Source: Alphaproteobacteria bacterium (lineage in GTDB: Bacteria; Pseudomonadota; Alphaproteobacteria; SHVZ01). Taken from it: a DNA stretch of 45,634 nucleotides. Positions 39,374 to 45,634 of this stretch are shown in pieces (position 1 is the first letter of the stretch; each line of letters begins with the position of its first letter). A model generated the notes under the pieces. The model was given only the letters and a program-made list of their open reading frames with translations, did no database searches and had not been told where the DNA came from. The translations under genes and the position numbers were made by a program. Location: positions 1-45,634 of the forward strand of contig SHVZ01000017.1 in the NCBI GenBank assembly GCA_009694025.1, given 5' to 3'.

Positions 39374-39832
39374 GATAGCACCGGTCGTGAAGAGCATCGA
39401 GGTGGCCCGCTCTGCCGCCGACGCGTTTCGCTTATTCACCGCGGGGATCGGCAAATGGTGGCCGCTCGAAACGCACACTCGCGCCAAAAGCACCGCGGGC
39501 GAGAAGACGGTTGGGTTCAACGTCGAGCCGCGAGTCGGCGGGCGGGTGTGCGAGACGCTCAACGACGGACGAGAGCTCGATTGGGGCAGGTGACCGCCTA
39601 CGTGCCGGGCGCGCATTTCGCCATGCAGTGGCGACTGGGGCGCCCCGCCGAGCAAGGTACCGACGTGTCGGTACGGTTCGAGCCCCTGTCGCAATCCCCT
39701 TGCCGCGTGACTCTCACCCATGAGAACTGGGAGCGCATGGGCTCGGAAGGCACGAGCATGCGCGAGAACTACGACAAGGGCTGGGTGGCGGTGTTCGAGC
39801 AGCGCTTCGGCGGCTACACCGGGCGCGGGTGA
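39360..39832 (+). pseudogene. SRPBCC (AHSA1-like) gene with a frameshift
   Basis: From the ATG at 39360 the frame reads VKSIEVARSAADAFRLFTAG and FNVEPRVGGRVCETLNDGRELDWG, then stops at 39591-39593. The rest of an SRPBCC domain (VTAYVPGAHFAMQWRLG, HENWERMGS, GWVAVFEQRFGGY) continues in another frame from about 39592 to 39832. One base appears to be missing near GGGGCAGG (39584-39591). Rejoined, the protein would be about 157 residues, normal for the family. Such proteins bind small hydrophobic ligands and are commonly paired with ArsR regulators. A sequencing error cannot be excluded. Confidence 0.75.
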
Positions 39833-39845
39833 AGGAGAGAAACCC

Positions 39846-40484
39846 ATGAGCAAGGTTGAGATCATCGGCGCGCCGCAATCGACCTATGTGCGCGTCGTGC
39901 GCATCGTGGCGCACGAAAAAGGCGTCGACTACGACTTGCGACCGGCCGGCCCGCACACGCCCGAGGTCGATGCGATCCACCCCTTCGGCCGCATTCCGGT
40001 GATGCGCCACGGCGATGTGGCACTGTGCGAAGCCAAAGCGATCGTCGAGTATCTCGACGGCGCTTTCCCGGGCCCCAGCCTGAAGCCGGCGGACGCGCTT
40101 GCCCGCGCCAAGGTCGAGCAATGGATTTCGCTGATCAACACCGGCTATGACCCGGTGCTGGTGCGCAAATACCTGCTGGCCTACGTGTTTCCCGGCACGC
40201 CGGATGGAAAGCCCGACCGTGCGCGTATCGACGCCGTTGTTCCCGAGGTCATGCGCCGCCTCGGCGAGCTCGATCGCGCGACCGGGAGCGGGCATCTCGT
40301 CGGCGAAACCTTCACGCTCGCCGACGCCTTCCTCATTCCCATCCTGCACTACCTCGACACGATGCCCGAATCCGGCGCTGCAATGGCGAAGCTGCCCGCG
40401 CTCGACGCCTATTTCCAACGCCACGCGGCGCGCTCCAGCGTCAAAGCGACGGTTCCGCCACCCGCCGGCCGAGCGGCGACGTAG
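39846..40484 (+). CDS. Glutathione S-transferase
   Basis: The 212-residue protein has the N-terminal thioredoxin-like domain (VEIIGAPQSTYVRVVRIVAHEKGV, key: APQSTYVR; then HPFGRIPVMRHGDVALCEAKAIVEYLD with the cis-Pro and the E-(A/S)-x-A-I glutathione loop) and an all-helical C-terminal domain (LVGETFTLADAFLIPILHYLD). GAAGGAGAG precedes the ATG. It conjugates glutathione to electrophiles or works as a peroxidase/isomerase. It follows the SRPBCC gene by 13 bp and is probably in the ArsR-controlled transcript. Confidence 0.92.
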   Translation: MSKVEIIGAPQSTYVRVVRIVAHEKGVDYDLRPAGPHTPEVDAIHPFGRIPVMRHGDVALCEAKAIVEYLDGAFPGPSLKPADALARAKVEQWISLINTGYDPVLVRKYLLAYVFPGTPDGKPDRARIDAVVPEVMRRLGELDRATGSGHLVGETFTLADAFLIPILHYLDTMPESGAAMAKLPALDAYFQRHAARSSVKATVPPPAGRAAT

Positions 40485-40606
40485 CCGGCTTGCCTTGGCC
40501 GGCGGCCTGGGTGCACACTCCAGATAGGCGGGAGGCGTGATCGGCGGTGGTCGGTGACGCCTGTCGCGCACGATCTGTTCGCATCCCTTTGCCAAAGGAT
40601 GGACAT

Positions 40607-40999
40607 ATGGCGATCACAACTGGCCTCTACGCCGCCCTGCTCGCGCTCCTGGCGATCTACCTTGGCGGCTCCGTCGGCGCTCTGCGCGGCAAGAAGAAGA
40701 TCGCCATTGGCGACGGTGGCGACCAGGAGATCGTCATCGCCAATCGCCGGCACATGAACTTCGTCGAGAACGTGCCGCTGATCCTCATCCTCATGGCCGT
40801 GGGCGAGATCAATGGCACGCCGGCAACATGGATCCATGCCATGGGCGCGTCGCTCGTGGTGGCGCGGATCGTGCACCCGTTCGGCCTGAACATGTCCAAT
40901 CCGGCGCATCCAGCCCGCGTCTTCGGCGCGGCCGTCACGGCGCTCGTTACGGTGGCGGCGGCGGTCATTCTCCTTTGGCAGGCGTTCGGCGCCAAGTAG
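40607..40999 (+). CDS. MAPEG-family membrane protein
   Basis: The 130-residue membrane protein has four helices (about 4-25, 52-68, 76-90 and 104-126) and the family motif R-x-H-x-N-F-(V/A)-E-N-V-P (HMNFVENVPLILILM), with GASLVVARIVHPFGL. MAPEG proteins include microsomal glutathione transferases and related eicosanoid enzymes. AAAGGA lies about eight bases before the ATG. Its place near the soluble glutathione S-transferase suggests a shared detoxification role, though 122 bp separate them. Confidence 0.9.
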   Translation: MAITTGLYAALLALLAIYLGGSVGALRGKKKIAIGDGGDQEIVIANRRHMNFVENVPLILILMAVGEINGTPATWIHAMGASLVVARIVHPFGLNMSNPAHPARVFGAAVTALVTVAAAVILLWQAFGAK

Positions 41000-41173
41000 C
41001 GGTTCTAGATTCTGCCCCCGCCGCCCCGCGGCCTTTGTCGTGCGCGCGCAGTCGTGCCAAGATCATCGTAAGTCGCCACGCCGCCCACCCGGCGCCCGCC
41101 GGATGGCGTCCCGGCCTCGTCCTAGAGGCGGCACCGAAGCGATCTCGAACGCATCGCGAACAGGAGGGATGAC

Positions 41174-42739
41174 ATGGCTTTCAACGGACTCTCGCGCAGA
41201 AATTTCCTCACGACGGCGGCCGGCGCGGCGCTGGTCGCGACGACCCCCGGCACCGAGGTGGTGGCCCAGGGCGGTCTGAAGATCCTCAAGAGCCGCTGCG
41301 CCCAGGCGATCGAAACGCTCGATCCGGGCTGGCGCCTGGGCACGGTCGACGACGACATCATGCGCGCCGTCTGGCAGGGCCTGATCTCGGTCAAGCCGGG
41401 CGAGGAGTGGGGCTGGGAGAAGCAGCTCGCCAGCGACATCGTCCAGGAGTCGCCGACCCGCATCCGCTTCGAGTTGCGGAAGGGCGTCCCCTGGAGCGGC
41501 GGCTTCGGCGAGGTCACGGCCGAGGACGTCAAGTTCTCCTACGAGCGCATCGCCAATCCCGACAACAAGATGGCCTACCGGACCGACTGGGAGAAGCTCG
41601 CCAGGGTCGATGTCACCGGCACGCATTCCGGCGTGATCCACCTCAAAGAGCCGTTCATGCCGCTCTGGCTGTCGACCCTGCCTGCCGGCTCCGGCCTTGT
41701 CATCTCGAAGAAGGCGATGGAGGCGAAAGGCATCCAGAAGATCACCACGGACGTGCTGGCGGTCTGCGGCCCTTATCGCATCAAGACCATGGAGCCGCGC
41801 CGGATCATCGTGCTCGAGCGGAACCCGCTGTGGCAGGGCGAGAAGCCGGCCTATGACGAGATCCACTACATCGTCATCCTCGACGCCAACGCCGCCGAGA
41901 TCGCCTTCGAGGCCGGCGAGATCGACTTCACCCATCTGCCGATCGCATCGGTTGCGCGGCTGCAGAAGAAGCTGCCGCCCAAATCCAAGCTGATCGTCAA
42001 GCCGTCGCTGGCGTACTGGTGGCTCGGCATGCAGAGCGAGGATGGGCCCTTCAAGGACATCCGCGTGCGCCAGGCCGTCCAGCACGCGATCGACGTCGAC
42101 ATGGTGCTCGAAGGCGCCTTCTTCGGCGTCGCCACCCGGGCGACCGGCATCATCGCGCCCGGCCTTCTCGGTCACCGGCCGAAGAACCTGGTCGAGAAGC
42201 CGGACCTCGCCAGGGCGAAGAAGCTGCTGGCCGATGCCGGCTTCCCCAACGGCTTCAAGACCGACATCGGCGTCCGCAACTCGGCCGAGTTCGTCAACGC
42301 CGCGCAGGTGGCGGCGGCGAGCCTCGCCAAGGTCGGCATCCAGGCCGAGGTCAGGCCCTTCGACAGCGGCGCCCAGAAGGCGCTCGCCGGCGACAAGGCC
42401 GGCGGCTGGAACAAGATGGGGCTCCACATCGTCCGCTTCTCGATGCAGCCGGATCCCTCGTGGGCGACCGCCTGGTTCGTCTCCGAGCAGGTCGGCGAAT
42501 GGAACTGGGAGCGCTTCAAGAACCCCGAGTTCGACAAGCTGCACGGCAGCCTGACCAGCGAGCTGGACGAGAAGAAGCGCGATCAGGGCTACCAGCGCAT
42601 GCAGGACCTGATGGAACAGTCCGGCTCCTATGTGTTCCTGACCCATGGCGTCAACGCCGCCATCCACCGCGATACGGTGGTGCCGGCCCTCTCGCCGGAC
42701 GCACAACGGCAGTTCTGGAACAAATTCAAGCCGGCATGA
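41174..42739 (+). CDS. Peptide/nickel-type ABC substrate-binding protein, Tat-exported
   Basis: The 521-residue protein belongs to the SBP family 5 (DppA/OppA). It begins with a true twin-arginine signal (LSRRNFLTTAAGAALVAT, R8-R9). Later signatures are ETLDPGWRLGTVDDDIM, VTAEDVKFSYERIANPDNK, ESGAPYRIK-like VCGPYRIKTMEPRRIIVLERNP and IRVRQAVQHAIDVDMVLEG. It delivers an oligopeptide or another medium-size solute to the permease encoded downstream. The gap upstream (41000-41173) holds no gene. The stop is followed by the hairpin block at 42748. Confidence 0.93.
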   Translation: MAFNGLSRRNFLTTAAGAALVATTPGTEVVAQGGLKILKSRCAQAIETLDPGWRLGTVDDDIMRAVWQGLISVKPGEEWGWEKQLASDIVQESPTRIRFELRKGVPWSGGFGEVTAEDVKFSYERIANPDNKMAYRTDWEKLARVDVTGTHSGVIHLKEPFMPLWLSTLPAGSGLVISKKAMEAKGIQKITTDVLAVCGPYRIKTMEPRRIIVLERNPLWQGEKPAYDEIHYIVILDANAAEIAFEAGEIDFTHLPIASVARLQKKLPPKSKLIVKPSLAYWWLGMQSEDGPFKDIRVRQAVQHAIDVDMVLEGAFFGVATRATGIIAPGLLGHRPKNLVEKPDLARAKKLLADAGFPNGFKTDIGVRNSAEFVNAAQVAAASLAKVGIQAEVRPFDSGAQKALAGDKAGGWNKMGLHIVRFSMQPDPSWATAWFVSEQVGEWNWERFKNPEFDKLHGSLTSELDEKKRDQGYQRMQDLMEQSGSYVFLTHGVNAAIHRDTVVPALSPDAQRQFWNKFKPA

Positions 42740-42747
42740 CGTTCAGG

Positions 42748-42889
42748 GGGGTGTGCAACGTCGCTGGGCACACACCCCTCCCTAACCTTCCCCCGCAAGG
42801 CGGGAGGGAAAATGTCTTTCGTGCCCCCTCCCCCTTGACGGGGGAGGTTCGCGCGACGCAAAGCGTCGTCGCGGTGGGTGGGGGTGAGG
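42748..42889. repeat. Multi-hairpin palindromic block between binding protein and permease genes
   Basis: Four stems follow one another: GGGGTGTG/CACACCCC (42748-42755 with 42771-42778), CCCGC/GCGGG (42792-42796 with 42800-42804), CCTCCCCC/GGGGGAGG (42827-42834 with 42840-42847) and CGACGC/GCGTCG (42854-42859 with 42863-42868). G-rich GGTGGGTGGGGGTGAGG then runs into the permease ribosome site. The C-rich and G-rich words resemble the element at 475-636. It may reduce read-through, giving more binding protein than permease. Confidence 0.6.
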
Positions 42890-42893
42890 TGCG

Positions 42894-43778
42894 ATGACCA
42901 CGGCGGATGCGGCTCTCGCGACCCCGCTCCCCGCCGAGCGGGCCTGGCTCATCGTGGTCCGTCGACTGCTCGCGGACCCGCTGGGGACGCTGGGCCTCAC
43001 GATCGTCGTGCTGCTGGTCATCAGCGCGCTGAGTGCGGACTGGCTTGCCACCCACGACCCCTTCGAGTTGGCGCCGCGACAGCGGATGCAGGATCCGAGC
43101 CCCGATCACTGGCTCGGCACCGACCAGCTCGGCCGCGACGTCTTCAGCCGGGTGATCTACGGCGGACGCATCGCGCTCTGGGTCTCGCTGACCGCGGTGT
43201 CGCTGTCGCTCTTCGGCGGCCTCGTGCTCGGCATGCTCGCCGGCTACGGACCCAGATGGCTCGATAACGCGCTCGTCCTCCTGTTCGACTCCGTCCGCTC
43301 CTTCCCGACGATCATGTTCGCGCTCGCCATGGTGACGCTGCTGGGGCCGAGCCTGGGGACGATCATCACCGTCATCGTCGTCGCCTCGATCCCGGTCTAT
43401 GGCCGGATCGTCCGCATCCAGACGCTCTCGCTCAAGGAGACCGAGTTCGTCCTCGCCGAGCGCGCGCTCGGCGCCGGTCCGATCCGCGTGCTGTTCTCCC
43501 ACATCCTGCCTAATGTCATCGGCCCGCTCTTGATCCTCGCCAGCATGGAGATCCCGGTGGTGATCACCATCGAGGCCGGCTTGAGCTTCCTCGGCCTCGG
43601 CGTCAGGCCGCCGACCCCGACCTGGGGCTCGATCCTCCAGGAGGGCTACCAGTATATCCGCGACACGCCCTGGCTGGTCATCGCCGGCGGCCTGCCGCTG
43701 ATCCTGACGACGCTGGGATTCACCTTCCTCGGCGAGGCGCTCCGCGACGCCTTCGACCCCAAGCTCAACCGGCCTTAG
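42894..43778 (+). CDS. Peptide-type ABC permease (DppC-like)
   Basis: The 294-residue inner-membrane protein has an N-terminal cytoplasmic part, then six helices with DppC signatures: DPFELAPRQRMQDPSPDHWLGTDQLGRDVFSRVIYGGRI (key: HWLGTDQLGRDVFSR), the EAA loop KETEFVLAERALGAGPIRVLFSHILPN (key: FVLAERALGAG) and LSFLGLGVRPPTPTWG. It should pair with a DppB-type permease, which is not encoded here. The ATG at 42894 lies just after the hairpin block, and the gene is followed after 6 bp by the first ATPase. Confidence 0.93.
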   Translation: MTTADAALATPLPAERAWLIVVRRLLADPLGTLGLTIVVLLVISALSADWLATHDPFELAPRQRMQDPSPDHWLGTDQLGRDVFSRVIYGGRIALWVSLTAVSLSLFGGLVLGMLAGYGPRWLDNALVLLFDSVRSFPTIMFALAMVTLLGPSLGTIITVIVVASIPVYGRIVRIQTLSLKETEFVLAERALGAGPIRVLFSHILPNVIGPLLILASMEIPVVITIEAGLSFLGLGVRPPTPTWGSILQEGYQYIRDTPWLVIAGGLPLILTTLGFTFLGEALRDAFDPKLNRP

Positions 43779-43784
43779 AAGCCT

Positions 43785-44753
43785 GTGGAGCCTCTCCTCG
43801 ACATTCGCGACCTCAGCGTCGAGTTCGCGACCCCGCGCGGCAAGGTCAAGGCGCTTCGCCGGATCGATCTCACGGTCCGGCCCGGACGCATCGTCGGCAT
43901 CGTCGGCGAGAGCGGTTGCGGCAAGTCGACCCTGGTTTCCGCCGTCATGGGGTTGCTCGCCGGCAACGCCCAGGTCACGTCGGGCTCGATCGCCTTCGAG
44001 GGGCGTCAGCTCCGCGACCTGCCGGAGCCGGCGTGGCGCGACATCCGCGGCCGCCGGCTCGCCATGGTCTTCCAGGACCCGATGACCTCGCTCAACCCGG
44101 TCATCTCGATCGCCACCCAGATGATCGACATCCAGCACCGCGATGACGCCAGCCGGGGCGACAAGCTGAAGAAGGCCATCGCCTGGCTTGCCAAGGTCGG
44201 CATCGCCGATCCCGAGCAGCGGATCGAGGACTACCCGCACCGCTTTTCCGGCGGCATGCGCCAGCGCATCGCCATCGCCATGGCGCTCCTGATGAACCCC
44301 GCCCTCCTGATCGCCGACGAGCCGACCACCGCGCTCGACGTGACGCTGGAGGCCCAGATCATCCACCTGATCAAGCAGCTCCGCTCCGAGTTCGACGGCG
44401 CCATCCTCTTCGTCTCCCACAACCTCGGCCTGATCGCCGAGATCTGCGACGAGGTCGTGGTGATGTATGCCGGCGAGGTGGTCGAGCATGCGGAGATCCG
44501 CCGCCTGTTCCATTCGCCGTCCCACCCCTACACGCAGCTCCTGCTCACCTGCGATCCCGCCCGCATCGAGTCCGAGGAGCGGACGCTGCCGACCATCGGC
44601 GGCACGGTTCCCGATCTCGCCCATCTCCCCGGCGGCTGCATCTTCGCCGCCCGCTGCCCGGAAGCCTTCGAGCGCTGCCGGGCGGAGGCGCCGGGGACTT
44701 ACCGGGTCGCCGACGGCCATTCGGTCCGTTGCTTCCTCCACGCCGATGACTGA
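43785..44753 (+). CDS. Peptide-type ABC ATPase (DppD-like)
   Basis: The 322-residue ATPase starts at a GTG. It has Walker [10 protein letters not shown] (41-49), signature FSGGMRQR (154-161), Walker [13 protein letters not shown] (174-185) and the C-terminal oligopeptide-type extension with [17 protein letters not shown], whose cysteines (C-x(n)-R-C-P...C) may bind an Fe-S cluster in this family. It pairs with the next ATPase, overlapping its start by eight bases (ATGACTGA). Confidence 0.94.
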   Translation: MEPLLDIRDLSVEFATPRGKVKALRRIDLTVRPGRIVGIVGESGCGKSTLVSAVMGLLAGNAQVTSGSIAFEGRQLRDLPEPAWRDIRGRRLAMVFQDPMTSLNPVISIATQMIDIQHRDDASRGDKLKKAIAWLAKVGIADPEQRIEDYPHRFSGGMRQRIAIAMALLMNPALLIADEPTTALDVTLEAQIIHLIKQLRSEFDGAILFVSHNLGLIAEICDEVVVMYAGEVVEHAEIRRLFHSPSHPYTQLLLTCDPARIESEERTLPTIGGTVPDLAHLPGGCIFAARCPEAFERCRAEAPGTYRVADGHSVRCFLHADD

Positions 44754-45634
44754 TCTGCTCGCCATCGAGGGGCTGCGCGTCAGGTTCCGGACCGTGGGCG
44801 CGGTCCGCGCGCTCATCGACGGCATCGCCGATCCTTATATCGACGCCGTTCTCGACGTCTCCCTTAGCGTCCGCGCCGGCGAGACCCTGGGCCTGGTCGG
44901 CGAAAGCGGCTCCGGCAAGACGACGCTCGCCCGCGCCGTGCTCGGACTGGTCCCGATCCACTCCGGCAGCATTGCCCTCGACGGCCGCGAGCTGGTGGGC
45001 CTCAAGGAGTCCGAGTATCGCTCCGTCCGCCGACAGCTCGGCATGATGTTCCAGGACCCGGTCGCCTCGTTGAGCCCGCGGAAGACCGTGGGAGGTCTCC
45101 TGGCCGAGCCCTTCCACATCCACCGCATCCGCGACGTCGACATCGACAAGGAGGCGCGCCGCCTGCTCGCGATCGTCGGCCTGCATGAAGGCTTTCTCAG
45201 CGCCTACGCGCACCAGCTCTCGGGCGGTCAGGCGCGCCGCGTCGGCGTCGCCCGCACGCTCGCGCTCAAGCCGAAGCTGATCATGGCGGACGAGCCCACC
45301 GCCGGCCTCGACGTCTCGGTCCAGGGCGAGATCCTGAACCTGATGAACGAACTCCAGCAGGAGTTCGGCTTGAGCTACCTGATCGTCACCCACAACCTGC
45401 CGGTCATCCGCCACGTCAGCGATCGCCTCGCGATCATGTATCTCGGCCGGCTGGTCGAGCAGGGGCCGACCCGGACGGTCTTCGCCCGGCCGGCGCATCC
45501 CTATACCCAGGCGCTGGTCGCCGCGGTGCCGCAGCCGGACCCCGACAAGCGGCGCACCGAGCTGGAGCTCAAGGGCGAGATCCCGAGCCTCAGGCGACGG
45601 CCCGCCGGCTGCGAGTTCCACACCCGCTGCATCC
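44746..45634 (+). CDS. Peptide-type ABC ATPase (DppF-like), truncated by window end
   Basis: From the ATG at 44746 the frame is open to the window edge (about 296 codons). It has Walker A GESGSGKTT (52-60), the Q-loop FQDPVASLSPRKTV, signature LSGGQARR, Walker B IMADEPTAGLDVS and the oligopeptide-type C-terminal segment PAHPYTQALVAAVP, reaching the first Cys residues of the terminal Cys motif (GCEFHTRC). Only a short C-terminal tail should be missing. It forms the ATPase pair with the preceding gene. The cut is an effect of the window, not of the gene. Confidence 0.93.
   Translation, partial: MTDLLAIEGLRVRFRTVGAVRALIDGIADPYIDAVLDVSLSVRAGETLGLVGESGSGKTTLARAVLGLVPIHSGSIALDGRELVGLKESEYRSVRRQLGMMFQDPVASLSPRKTVGGLLAEPFHIHRIRDVDIDKEARRLLAIVGLHEGFLSAYAHQLSGGQARRVGVARTLALKPKLIMADEPTAGLDVSVQGEILNLMNELQQEFGLSYLIVTHNLPVIRHVSDRLAIMYLGRLVEQGPTRTVFARPAHPYTQALVAAVPQPDPDKRRTELELKGEIPSLRRRPAGCEFHTRCI

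Noticed and set aside
40484..40503. GCCGGC repeat after the glutathione S-transferase as a terminator
   Set aside because: Six-base self-complementary words are expected by chance at this GC content and no T-run follows.
42726..44825. 699-residue minus-strand frame opposite the peptide importer genes
   Set aside because: Antisense to clear permease and ATPase genes, with charged low-complexity sequence.
1..45634. CRISPR array, tRNA, rRNA, riboswitch or integrase-type mobile element
   Set aside because: No regularly spaced repeats, cloverleaf-like genes, ribosomal sequence, recognised aptamer or intact integrase/transposase was seen on either strand by eye.

Overview
The window is GC-rich chromosomal DNA with many GTG starts, short intergenic gaps and GC-rich palindromic spacer repeats. 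Two Bug/TctC-type transport components, benzoyl-CoA epoxidation genes (boxB, boxC), a CoA-transferase/hydratase cluster and multihaem cytochromes suggest an environmental proteobacterium, most likely an alphaproteobacterium. I infer this from gene content and style; there is no rRNA or housekeeping marker to fix the taxon.

Layout. (1) 1-648 is a decayed edge: an IS3-type orfA remnant on the minus strand, a short unrecognised reading frame, and a 162-bp inverted-repeat element. (2) 649-16567, almost all minus strand, is the most unusual part. Six tightly packed genes (16567 down to 4306; gaps of 9, -4, 0, 7 and 1 bp) encode a membrane cytochrome-b-like protein, an FHA-like/transmembrane/decahaem fusion, an exported double HbpS/GlcG-type protein, a predicted outer-membrane beta-barrel, a decahaem cytochrome fused to an LVIVD-type propeller, and a flavin oxidoreductase fused to two cyclic-nucleotide-binding domains and four [4Fe-4S] motifs. 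Downstream lie a pentahaem cytochrome and two aldo/keto reductases, with one small Cys-rich exported protein inserted on the opposite strand. Together they look like a transmembrane electron conduit with regulatory domains; this is inference.

(3) 16673-33303 (plus strand) is a catabolic and uptake region: a candidate promoter/operator, a family III CoA-transferase, an enoyl-CoA hydratase-like protein, a GntR/FCD regulator, an Fe3+-type ABC importer (ATPase, binding protein, fused permease), a tripartite tricarboxylate transporter (TctC, TctB, TctA), an MmgE/PrpD protein, two SDR proteins lacking canonical catalytic residues, and hydantoinase/oxoprolinase B and A subunits. The likely job is uptake, CoA activation and breakdown of an unidentified organic acid or cyclic amide. 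(4) 33371-38529 (minus strand) holds a 1-Cys peroxiredoxin, boxB, boxC, a 4HBT thioesterase and an alpha/beta hydrolase: part of the aerobic benzoyl-CoA (box) pathway without boxA or the ligase in view.

(5) 38577-40999 holds an internally deleted flavodoxin, then an ArsR regulator whose start lies inside a perfect operator-like palindrome, a frameshifted SRPBCC gene, a glutathione S-transferase and a MAPEG protein. (6) 41174-45634 (plus strand) is a dipeptide/oligopeptide-type ABC importer: Tat-exported binding protein, one DppC-type permease and two ATPases, the last running off the window. The expected DppB-type permease is absent and a cluster of hairpins occupies its usual place. No tRNA, rRNA, CRISPR array or riboswitch was recognised.
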